Positions 1-12,600 of a stretch of 64,000 nucleotides of DNA are shown here, piece after piece. Numbering within the stretch: position 1 is the stretch's first letter; each line of letters begins with the position of its first letter. The position numbers were made by a program, and so were the translations under genes. The notes beneath the pieces were generated by a model. It was not told where the DNA came from. It saw only the letters and a list, made by a program, of their open reading frames with translations, and searched no databases. This DNA is from Arcuatula senhousia (taxonomy: Eukaryota; Mollusca; Bivalvia; Mytilida; Mytilidae), in contig OZ020305.1 in the NCBI GenBank assembly GCA_963971305.1, positions 901,001 through 965,000 on the forward strand. The letters run 5' to 3'.

Positions 1-264
1 CAAATTTAGACCAGCGAGCCTCCTTAAGGATCAAATTGATGTGAAAATCTGCTCATATAAAATGCAGAGCTTCTGTCTGTCAAATGAGTGCAGATGTTGG
101 TTTGTCACAGAAAGTATCTATTGTTACCTTTAACTAGATTTCACTCACACCTAATTAATAATTTGCAACTAAATGGGTGTGATAGAAACTGCTTACCCTT
201 CTAAAGCACTTGTTTCCCCTTGAGTTCAATGTGCTGAAGGCAGTTAAGTTGTTTTCTATACATA

Positions 265-420
265 GAAGAAAATGAGATGTGGAATAAGTGTACGTGACAC
301 AACCTACAATATAAACGTAAATTTAAAACATCCACAATGGAAAACCACCAGCAGCCTTCAATATGACCAGCAGTCGCTGCTCGCTGTTTTTCAATTGGCC
401 CCTGGATTGAAAATTTTAAC
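265..420 (-). repeat. Dispersed repeat family F1, tail fragment
   Basis: On the minus strand it contains the F1 end (GTGTACACTTATTCCACATC-like) and the CCAATTG...CAGCGAGCAGCGAC block. The open frame here, 272-490 on the plus strand, is only the complement of this repeat. It lies in the intron downstream of exon 12. Confidence 0.7.
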
Positions 421-495
421 TACATATGATTCAAGCCCAATCCTAAAGTGCAATGAAAGACCCTCTTTGTATACATGTTTTCTTGAGTAACATAC

Positions 496-664
496 CTCAG
501 TTCCTAGTACTGTAACATAGTCTAACGCAGGCTGTTTCAGAGTCAGTCTGACAGTTCTTCTATGGTCTAACATCTCCTTATTAATGTCCTCTATTTCCTG
601 TTTCCTCTGCTTTACACTGGGAAACAGACTCTCATCACTAAACAGATTGGTTTTATCTTTGTCT
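496..664 (-). CDS. MSH3: MSH3 exon 12 (core domain, last exon in the window)
   Basis: The exon has 169 nt: one base completing Arg 683, then residues 684-739. It encodes [20 protein letters not shown]..., then [20 protein letters not shown] and [11 protein letters not shown], matching the human block ending YVTVSGQE. The acceptor is TTGCAG and the donor GAG|GTATGT, phase 0. The next exon (start of the clamp/ATPase part) is not seen in positions 1-495 and lies outside the window. Confidence 0.93.
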
Positions 665-3600
665 CTGCAATTATCAAAATATTACTACCGGTACATGTTT
701 TAATGATATTCAGACATTAACTAGCCTTCAAAGCCTTATTCTGACAATAAACATACTTCACTTAAGGCCTTATGTCTGGTATGATAATCTGGACAGATAA
801 CGGGACTAATATGAGGCTCATGTGTGGTATTATAAAACATGCAAACTCAAGGCAGATGCTTTTAAAGGGTGATTTTACACCTCTATTTAGTTAAAAACAT
901 TTATTTGAGAAATTTTAGTCTTAAATCTATTGCATTTTAATAGCAACCTTGTGATATTAATGAAACCTAAGTACCTGACATTATTGCTGTTGATATTGTT
1001 CAGTAGAGATTGAACATCAGACAGAAGTTCTGGTAGGTTGTCCAGTATCTCTTTGACAATCTCCGATGACAGGCTGCCGTTCAGCTGTTTAGATATCTGT
1101 TGGACATCTTTGCTCCACTTGACAAGAGATTTACAGACCAGGTAAAACTCCAGGAGGGAACACTGGAAAATAAATAGCAAGATAATAAAACTCTGGAATA
1201 TCATCAGACAACAGACTTTAAGGATCTCCGATGACAGACTGGAAAATAAATAGTAAGATAATAAAACTCTGGAATATCATTAGACAACAGACTTTAAGGA
1301 TCTCCGATGACAGACTGCCGTTCAGCTGTTTAGATATCTGTTGTATGTCTTCACTCCATTTGACAAGAGATTTACAGACCAAGTAAAACTCCAGGACGGA
1401 ACACTGGAAAATTAATAGTAAGATAATAAAACAAAGTTTCTGGAATATCATCAAAATGAAAGACTGCTACTGTAAACCGGGAAATTTTTGCGCCAACTTT
1501 TTTTCACAGTAGGACAACTGAATCTTAGTTTACACTGTTTTGAATTCGCGCTTTTATATTATTGTCCATAGAATTCAACTGAAGACGAATATATTTGCAC
1601 TGTTTAATTTTCTCGCTAGCAATTTCAATGCATAAATCGCGCAAAAAGAACTGCCACGAAAAATTCCCCAGTTAACAGTATTCATTTAAGATAACTGCTT
1701 AATGTCTTCACTCCTTACAGACCAAGTTAAACTCCAGGACAGAACACTGAAAAAAAATAGTAAGATAATAAAACAAAGACAGATGGTCAATGTTCTTTTC
1801 GTGTTCTATGTCTAGAAATGAGTCAATCCCACATAATTTGGGGATTGATATAGAATCTTATGTATTGTATTTTTATTCTTTGGCCAATGCAAGACAGGGA
1901 ACAGCAACTGCTTGCAATTGTCACCTTGAAGACTGCTTGCTGTCTTCCATTGTGTTATTTTTTCTCAAATTGTCGTTTCTTTATGTAGGTTGTGAGGCAT
2001 ACACTTATTCCACATTTCATTATTGTTTATCTGAAATATCTTTCAATGACAGACTTCAATCAAATATAAGAAAGTTAAATACAGTAAAACTTGTATATAA
2101 CGAACTTTCTTAAAATTAATTTACCCTTTTAATGAATTTTTTTTCAAATCCCCAACCAAACTCCAACAATTGCTTGTATAAAGAACTGAAAAATGCTCAA
2201 AGGTAAAGGCGATAATCAATGATTGAACCGACAAACTTCTAAGGTTAGTTAGTTAGTTGTTGCTTTACTCCCAAGCAGCATGATTTCGGCTATATCCAGG
2301 AGATGAACATGAGAGTGGTGATACAATGAACATGAAATGACGATGAAGTGGAGAAAATGGGGACACAAGGCCAATTGGGTAGGGGAGTTTTGACTGCCAC
2401 TGGAAAAAGGAGTGATGGGTAGGGACCGGAAATTTAGCCTCCTGCATGGGGATCCTACGGGTCCTACTCTTACCGAGACCTGCAGTAGGGTTCTTTAACG
2501 TGCAAGGAATGTGACATTTTTCCCAACACAGTGCACCACTATGATTTGCGGTCAGGTTTTCGGCATTATCACCTAACGACCCCACATCTCTCGATGTCAG
2601 GGCTGCCCCATTCAACCCCCTGGGACATACATCCCAGTCGCTTTGTGGGCAGAGCAGCCTGACCTGATGTCAGGTTTCTGAGCGCTCTTTAGTGGACTTT
2701 TACCGACAAGCTTAGCACTACTGCGGGCCTATTCGCCACCCAGAACCTGCACGGGTCAACCTTCGAAGGTAATTAAGGTTATATAATGAAACAAAGGTGA
2801 ATTGTTTTTATTACTATAAAAATTATGTTGGACCATTAAGAGTTTATTTAATGTTAAAATGGCTCAATTGTAAAATAAATATGCATCCCCTCATGTATAA
2901 AACCTATCACGAATTTTTTGTATGACATACTGAAATTCATTATATCAATACAACAAACTACACTTATAATGAATTGTTTTCCCTGTTCACCTGAAATTTG
3001 TTATAACCAAGTTTTACTGCATTACTAAAGATCAACAACATGACTGATTCTTTAAGGACCAGTTGAGATTAATTTGGGTTCAATTTGTCAACATAGTGTT
3101 TGCTATCTTATTTTGTAGATAAGACCTATATAATGATTATACACATACTTCAACCTAGACCCCTTTCATCTTATTTGATTTATACAGGTTTCTTGTTTTA
3201 ATACTCTTCCTTCTTGTGAGACGAGTTTGAATTTACCTTCTTGAAATAGATAGAGCTGATTCCTTTCTCCAAGTCTGGTGATTGTGACAAACCGCTTTTG
3301 AACTGATTGAGAATGGCAGAGTTATCCCCCTCTAATAATTCATGAACAGCTTCCTGTCTTTCTAAAATCTGCCTGTAAATAAGGACAAAAGTCTTAGGAA
3401 TGGTTTTAGATCTACCCTAGAACATTCATAATATGATTTCTGTTGTAAACAAATTATTCATCAAAATCTTGCACAGGGCTGTCAAGTTTTTATGAGCTGT
3501 GTGCATGAGATTCGAAGAAAAATTAAAAATCAAACAAATAATTTAAAGATCAAAGAAATTTGCCGCCAAATTACTGACTAGATGTGTGAGTCTTATGCGA

Positions 3601-6600
3601 GTTGCATGACACTTGACAGGTCTGGTGTCAACGCTAAACCATAGTGATGGATATATCATTATGTGACAAAATTGCTAGGACATAAAACTCTGAATAAAAT
3701 TTATGCACTACACTTTACCTGCAAAAGTGTTTAGAAACTTTAGACAATGGATCATCATTGTCTATTACTGTAGAAGCATAAATACTCGTGGAGGATTTAA
3801 TTTCGTTTTATTTTGAGGGTAAGAAAAATCCAAAGAATTAAACTCCACGAATTAAAAATAATTAGTAAAAAAAGATTGTATAAAAATTAAAAAACCATGA
3901 AAATTTGTCCGCACCAATTCTTTTTCATGCTCAAAACCATGAATCTTATCCCCACAAATATATATGCGTGTAAAGTATTCAGTGTGAATTAATATTCCTG
4001 TCTCCAACCTTTATTAATATATGAATTATTTGAGAGAAATCCTCAAATTTGAGATGTTTAATGAATAAGCACTGAGCACTCTGGCCCCAAACTCTAAAGT
4101 TAAAATAATTTCAAAGTTGGCCCTTAGATGGTTTTTCTTAATTTGAGGCTTTTTTAATCAAATTCTGACCAGAATTAATGCTGTTATACCTTGCAGACAA
4201 TAGAGGTTGTCTTAACCAAGATCTTAGCATCCTGGCTCCAAACTTTGTGGACGTATGATTAATGGCCCAGAACAGTGAGCCTTTATCCTTCCCATCAGTC
4301 AGGTTCTGGAATATCTCTAGGTTCCTTAGGACGTTTGATGGGAGCTGCATATACAGGGATTTTGTTGAAAATTGGCAGAAATTTCTGAAAGGAAATGACA
4401 ATCTGATAAGTGCAGAATTGAATTAATGTAGTGCTTCTTGACTCAAAATGTTTGACAACAACTCATCCGTCAGGAACAGTAGAGTGTTCCTCTACTGTTC
4501 ATTTGTTTTTGTTGTCTTTTGTCTAAGGTTCTCTACTGCAGAATTGAACATAGATCTTTTTGATTTTTATTGTGTTAATTTTTGTGCCTTGTCTAGGAAT
4601 ATTGAAAGGGGGGAGGTTAGGCACAAAAAACTAGTCTAACCCTGCCACAGTTTTTTAAAATACCTGTCCTAAGCCAGGAATCTTTGACAAAGCTTTTTTT
4701 TTTATTTTTCCAAATTAAATCTAATTTCAATAATCCCTGCGTGACTTATTTTAAGAATACAGACCTTTTTTCCATTGCATACTTCTAAATTTTGTTTAAC
4801 AGATTTTTTAATATGTACATTTGTTTAACAGATTTTTTAATAGCGAGCATAGCTCGCAAGCGGGCACAAAGTGCCCGCTCGAGCGGAGAGCTCTACGGTA
4901 TCTGTTTCCGCGAGAAATTTGCTAATGCTGATTTAGATTTTTTATGGTCCGGAAAGGGTTATTTTTTTACAGGACCGGAGTGAATGTTAAAATAATTTAT
5001 AAGAAAAGAAATAATGCTTAAAAAAAAATAATAAATTGCGCTTTTTACAAGAAAATAATATTCTTAAAATAATAAATACACATAAGCTGCTCGTTTCGTC
5101 TTGGTTATATGCACGTACCAAACTAACGTGTCTCGAAGCTAAATCGCCCCATACCATCTCGCTCCAAATACATTATATAAACAAAACGTAGTCCCTTTTA
5201 GCTATGCTCGCATATAGGCAATGCCTACTCCATATTATGTACATTTGTTTAACAAATTTTTTGATATGTACAACAAATCTCATCTTTATGTACTTCAGTA
5301 TGTTTACATACCCAGTTAGTTTTAAGACCTGGCTCAATCCAAAATCTTTGAGGTAGTTCAGGATGACGGACAGACAGCTGATAACTGACTTCGGTAGGTT
5401 AATGATCTCCTGCATTCTACCAGCACCTGTAATGAATGATGATGATAAGATCTCAATAACATAAGTTTTTCATGATACAGTTGATTCCACTAAATCGACT
5501 AACTCTTACTGGAATAATCCTCTTAATTGACTAAGATTTTAAAACACCAAAACCTTTCCTATACTTACAATGCTAAAAATTTCATTTAATTGCATTGAAA
5601 ATCTGAGAAAAAGTACAAAATTCCTGTTAATTGACTAAGATTTTAAAACACCAAACCCTTTCCTATACTTAAGATGCTAAAATTTCATTTAATTGCATTC
5701 AAAATCTTAGAAAAAGTACAAAATTCCTGTTAATTGACTTAAGATTTTCAAAAATCACCTTGATACCTGTCAGAATCATATGTCTTAACAAGGTCTTGGA
5801 GGTGTGTTTGATAAAAGTTATCAAAACATGTTTTTACAACCTTCATTTATGTCACATTTGTTTTTACAGGCATAAGGATACAATAAAAGTGTCACCTGAC
5901 TGTTCTTATTACTCAACACATTTGAAAATTAGACAAAATTATATTAATTCTTTGTATTTTCTGTTTAAAATTGACATTCACTTTATGGGGTCATTCGGTT
6001 AATTGCGTAAATTTCTTTGACAAATTGGTTATGCTAATACATGTAAGTGGTATCCGCTGTATAAGAAATTCATTTCAATGCTATATTCTCATGAGACTAC
6101 ACAGAATTTTTCATCAGTTAACTATCAGTCAGAGTATTTCTTCTTGGATACATGATGATCAAAGAGGCCATCACCCATCTGTCCAATTACCCATTTTTTC
6201 TGACAAGACTCGGAAGCCAAAGACTTCAGAGTAAAAATTGCTTACAGCTATAAATTTAACAAATAAATAGAGAGAGCTTCATTTTTGTTTCAAATGGCAG
6301 AAAAATTTTGAAGCATTTTATCAACTGCAAATATTAAATCCAATGTAATCTGAGTTCATTCCCCTTCATTAGATGAGCTCTGATAATGAACTGAAAACCA
6401 AATGTTTATTGTTCTTTTTTATTTTTTAAACTTACATTTCTCATCAGATTTGAAGAATTCAGAGACATTTTTGAAGGCTTGGTCATAATCAAAGTTATCT
6501 TGGGACTGTCTCTCCAATCGTATTCTGTCATCACCTACTGTACTGAACACCCAGACAAAATAAAATAATCAAATACATGTACATGTAGTATTGTTTTCAT

Positions 6601-9600
6601 AACCTGTTAAAACATATTTCTGGAACTGCTGACTCTTCCGGAACACCTTAGTTCATTTTCTTTTCAACTTGAGTTCACATTGCAGTTTGGTTGATATACA
6701 CATGTTGTGTTGTGAGGATTTTATTTTAAATTTTTTTCTACCAGTTTTGTCTTTGTCTTTTTGTATTTACAATATTTGATTGCCCCTTTGGTACACCTTT
6801 GCTTCTAACAATATTGTACAAAACCTTTTCTCATTGCCACTGATTTTTTTTTATTAATTGTTATAACAAGAGGCTCCCAGGAGCCTGAATCGCTCACCTG
6901 GTCTTGATGTCAACCCTATGAAGACTTTTGTATAGCTAAATGAGCTGAATGTTAAAGCATGAAATCATTTCTCTATCTGCAATAGTTTTCATTCTAAATA
7001 ATCAAAAAACACTATTATTCAACTTTTAAGGGGCTGTAACCCCTAAAAGAGGTTATCAGACAACTTCAACCCTATGAAGACTTTTGTAGAGCTAAATGAG
7101 TTGAACATTTAAGCAAGCAACAGCTTTTCTCTATCTGCAATAGTTTTCATTCTATAGGCCTAAAACACAATTTTTTGCTTTTAAAGGGCTGTAACCCCTG
7201 TAAGGGGTCATCTGACAACTTCAACCCTATGAAGACTTTTGTAGAGCTAAATGAGCTGAACATTTAAGCAAGCAACAGCTTTTCTCTATCTGCAATAGTT
7301 TTCATTCTATAGGCCAAAGACACTATTTTTCGCCTATAAAGGGCTTTAACCCCTATAAAGGGTCATCTGACAACTTTGACCCCATGGAGACTTTTGTAGA
7401 GCTAAATGAGCTGAACATTTTAGCAAGCAACAGCTTTTCTCTATCTGCAATAGTTGTCATTTTATAGGCCAAAAACAATATTTTTCGCCTTAAAGGGGCT
7501 ATAACCCCTATAAGGGGTCATCTGACAACTTTGACCCTTGGAGACTTTTGTAGAGCTAAATGAGCTGAACATTTAAGCAAGCAACAGCTTTTCTCTATCT
7601 ACAATAATATTCATTCTATAGGCCAAAAACATGCAAAAACGCTATTTTTCACCTTTAAGGGGCTGTAACCCCTATAAGGGATCATCTGACAACTTTGACC
7701 AAATGGAGACTTTTGTAGAACTTTTGATGCTGAAGCAGTAGGGTGGCATCAGCTTTCATCTATCTCTTATACTTTTTGATTTACGAGTCAAAAACAGTAG
7801 TCTGACCCCCCTGGTCTATTTTTAGTAACGGTGGCCATGTTTTTTGACGGATCAAAAATCGAAACACAAGTTTGGTGCAGGACACCCTAAGGATCATTCA
7901 TACCAAGTTTCATTAAATTCTTTTCAGTAGTTTCAGAGGAGAAGATTTTTGAAAAATTGTTAACAGAAGACGACGACGACAGACGCCAAGTGATGGTAAT
8001 AGCTCACATGGACCTTCGGTCCAGGTGAGCTAAAAAGGACAAGATAAAAGTCAACTGTTTACTTCATCTGACATTATACCTGATATCAACAATTCCTTTA
8101 ATTATTTTCTCTGTTTTTTCTGTCAGATCTTTAGGGACAAGAATCTCTGCAGGTTGAATGTGGGTTATTCTGGTTTCCAGTTCACTTCTCATCTCGTTGT
8201 CATGGAAACAGTCATAAATAGTGTCACCAGTAGAGGGTTGCACAGCCTGAAAATATTCAAATTAAAAATATATTTGTTATGATAAATAATGTTTACCATA
8301 ATCTTAGATGTACGTCCTAAAGGGTTATTTAATATATTTTTCTAATCATTTCATTTCTAATTAAAATAAGATTTCTGAACCTGTTAGTTGATAACTTATA
8401 GAAAACAATTATATCTATCTCCTTTTTTCAACTCTTTAAATTAAGAACTGTATAAAACATCAAGCGTTTTTCTTTGTATTGAACAATGTTAACATATTTG
8501 GTGTCAAACTTGGCAGTTGTTTTTTTAACACAAGTAACGTCCTTGTGAAGGTATTTTGTTTCCTGTGTACATGTAGATTAGCATGTGTGATAACCTATTT
8601 GTACTTACAAGCAAACCAATAGATACATCCTTGCTCTTCTCTGTTGGAGATTCATGAATACAAAGTAAAAATGATGTCTGCTCCTCAACATTGATATCAC
8701 TAGTTACCTCCCCTGATATAGGATTTACATCTAAAATAAAGACAGAAATAGCAACATGAAATTTGAAAAAAAATCAAATTGGAAATTGTAGGTGTGGAAT
8801 GATCTTGCTTTAAACAAAAGATTATTTAGTCAGCTAAAAATATTTAAAACATTAAGAATTCTTGCAAAACTAAAGAACCAATCTAAAAGAAAATTAGTAG
8901 CTGTGGTTCAGTAGCTTTTTGTGGTCATTTGACATTTTTGTTTTAAGGTACATGTGTATACCATGGGTTCTTTAGTGTTTACAAACCTTCAGCAATGAGT
9001 GTAGTTTTAGTGTACAGTGAGTGAAGCTCCCGACTGAATGGAGCATTTCTATTGTCTCCCTTTACTAATCCTTCACCAATGAGTGTAGATTTAGTGTAAA
9101 GAGAGTCAAGCTCCCGACTGAACGGAGCATTTCTATTGTCTCCCTTTACTAATCCTTCACCAATGAGTGTAGATTTAGTGTACAGTGAGTGAAGCTCCGA
9201 CTACACAGCATTTCTATTGTCTCCCTTTACTTACCTTCACCAATGAGTGTAGATTTAGTGTACAGTGAGTGAAGCTCCCGACTGAACGGAGCATTTCTAT
9301 TGTCTCCCTTTTCTTACCTTCACCAATGAGTGTAGATTTAGTGTACAGTGAGTGAAGCTCCGACTACACAGCATTTCTATTGTCTCCCTTTACTTATCTT
9401 CACCAATGAGTGTAGATTTAGTGTACAGTGAGTGAAGCTCCCCACTGAACAGAGCATTTCTATTGTCTCCCTTTACTTACCTTCACCAATGAGTGTAGAT
9501 TTAGTATACAGCGAGTGAAGCTCCCAACTGAATGGAGCATTTCTATTGTCTCCCTTTACTTACCTTCACCAATGAGTGTAGATTTAGTGTACTAACCTTC

Positions 9601-12600
9601 ACCAATGAGTGTAGATTTAGTGTACAGTGAGTGAAGCTCCCGACTGAATGGAGCATTTCTATTGTCTGCCTTTACTTACCTTCACCAATGAGTGTAGATT
9701 TAGTGTACAGTGAGTGAAGCTCCCCACTGAACAGAGCATTTCTATTGTCTCCCTTTACTTACCTTCACCAATGAGTGTAGATTTAGTGTACTGTGAGTGA
9801 AGTTCCCGACTGAATGGAGCATTTCTATTGTCTCCCTTTTCTTACCTTCACCAATGAGTGTAGATTTAGTGTACAGTGAGTGAAGCTCCCGACTGAATGG
9901 AGCATTACTATTGTCTCCCTTTACTTACCTTCACCAATGAGTGTAGATTTAGTGTACAGTGAGTGGAGCTCCTGACTAAACAGAGCATTTCTATTGTCTC
10001 CCTTTACTAACCTTCACCAATGAGTGTAGATTTAGTGTACAGTGAGTGAAGCTCCCGACTGAACAGATTCTATTGTCTCCCTTTACCAACCTTCACCAAT
10101 GAGTGTAGATTTAGTGTACAGTGAGTGAAGCTCCCGACTGCATGGAGCATTACTATTGTCTCCCTTTACTTACCTTCATCAATGAGTGTAGATTTAGTGT
10201 ACAGTGAGTGAAGCTCCAGACTGAACGGAGCATTTCTATTGTCTCCCTTTACCAACCTTCACCAATGAGTGTAGATTTAGTGTACAGTGAGTGAAGCTCC
10301 AGACTGAACAGAGCATTTCTATTGTCTCCCTTTACTAACCTTCACCAATGAGTGTAGATTTAGTGTACAGTGAGTGAAGCTCCCGACTGAACGGAGCATT
10401 TCTATTGTCTCCCTTAACTTACCTTCACCAATGAGTGTAGATTTAGTGTACAGTGAGTGAAGCTCCGGACTGAATGGAGCATTTCTATTGTCTCCCTTTA
10501 CTTACCTTCACCAATAAGTGTAGATTTAGTGTACAGTGAGTGAAGCTCTCGACTGAATGGAGCATTTCTATTGTCTGCCTTTACTTACCTTCACCAATGA
10601 ATGTAGATTTAGTGTACAGTGAGTGAAGCTCCCGACTGAATGGAGCATTTCTATTGTCTGCCTTTACTTACCTTCACCAATGAATGTAGATTTAGTGTAC
10701 AGTGAGTGAAATTCCCAACTGAATGGAGCATTTCTATTGTCTCCCTTTACTAACCTTCACCAATGAGTGTAGATTTAGTGTACAGTGAGTGAACCTCCCG
10801 ACTGATTGGAGCATTTATATTGTCTCCTTTTACTAATCTTCACCAATGAGTGTAGATTTAGTGTACAGTGAGTGAAACTCTCGACTAAACAGAGCATTTC
10901 TATTGTCTCCCTTTACTTACCTTCACCAATGAGTGTAGATTTAGTGTACAGTGAGTAAAGCTCCCGACTGAACAGAGCATTTCTATTGTCTCCCTTTACT
11001 TACCTTCACCAATGAGTGTAGATTTAGTGTACAGTGAGTGAAGCTCCGGACTGAACAGAGCATTTCTATTGTCTCCCTTTACTAACCTTCACCAATAAGT
11101 GTAGATTTAGTGTACAGTGAGTGAAGCTCCGGACTGAACGAAGCATTTCTATTGTCTCCCTTTACTTACCTTCACCAATGAGTGTAGATTTAGTGTACAG
11201 TGAGTGAAGCTCCCCACTGAATGGAGCATTTCTATTGTCTCTCTTTACTAACCTTCACCAATAAGTGTAGATTTAGTGTACAGTGAGTGAAGCTCCAGAC
11301 TGAAGGGAGCATTTCTATTGTCTCCCTTTACTAACCTTCACCAATAAGTGTAGATTTAGTATACAGCGAGTGAAGATCTTGACTGAATGGAGCATTTCTA
11401 TTGTCTCCCTTTACTTACCTTCACCAATGAGTGTAGATTTAGTGTACAGTGAGTGAAGCTCCCGACTGAATGGAGCATTTCTATTGTCTCCCTTTACCAA
11501 CCTTCACCAATGAGTGTAGATTTAGTGTACAGAGAGTGAAGCTCCTGACTGAATGGAGCATTTCTATTGTCTGCCTTTACTTACCTTCACCAATGAGTGT
11601 AGATTTAGTGTACAGTGAGTGAAGCTCCCGACTGAATGGAGCATTTCTATTGTCTCCCTTTACTTACCTTCACCAATGAGAGTAGATTTAGTGTACAGTG
11701 AGTGAAGCTCCCGACTGAATGGAGCATTTCTATTGTCTCCCTTTACTAACCTTCACCAATGAGTGTAGATTTAGTGTACAGTGAGTGAAACTCCCGACTG
11801 AACAGAGCATTTCTATTGTCTCCCTTTACTAACCTTCACCAATGAGTGTAGATTTAGTGTACAGTGAGTGAAGCTCCTGACTGAATGGAGCATTTCTATT
11901 ATCTTCCTTATCTAGCCATCACCAATGAGTGTAGATTTAGTGTACAGTGAGTGAAGCTCCTGACTGAATGGAGCATTTCTATTGTCTCCCTTTACTTATC
12001 GTCACCATTGAGTGTAGATTTAGTGTACAGTGAGTGAAGCTCCGGACTGAATGGAGCATTTCTATTGTCTCCCTTTACTTACCTTCACCAATGAGTGTAG
12101 ATTAAGTGTACAGTGAGTGAAGCTCCCGACTGAACAGAGCATTTCTATTGTCTCCCTTTACTTACCTTCACCAATGAGTGTAGACTTAGTGTACAGTGAG
12201 TGAAGCTCCCGATTGAACAGAGCATTTCTATTGTCTCCCTTTACTTACCTTCACCAATGAGTGTAGATTTAGTGTACAGTGAGTGAAGCTCCCGACTGAA
12301 CAGAGCATTTCTATTGTCTCCCTTTACTAACCGTCACCAATGAGTGTAGATTTAGTGTACAGTGAGTGAAGTTCCCGACTGAACGGAGCATTTCTATTGT
12401 GTCCCTTTACTAACCTTCACCAATGATTGTAGACTTAGTGTACAGTGAGTGAAGTTCCCGACTGAACAGAGCATTTCTATTGTCTCCCTTTACCTACCTT
12501 CATCAATGAGTGTAGATTTAGTATACAGTGAGTGAAGCTCCTGACTGAAAAGAGCATTTCTATTGTCTCCCTTCACCAATAAGTGTAGATTTAGTATACA

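Noticed and set aside
272..490. 72-codon frame as a small gene
   Set aside because: It is the complement of the dispersed repeat F1, whose copies elsewhere do not keep the frame.
1218..1454. Copy B as an additional functional MSH3 exon
   Set aside because: It lacks the 3' half and a good donor, and its frame stops; the conserved MSH3 sequence is complete with the exon at 975-1162.
2265..2615. 116-codon minus-strand frame as a gene
   Set aside because: It lies wholly within repeat family F6; the second copy at 46690 does not keep the frame.
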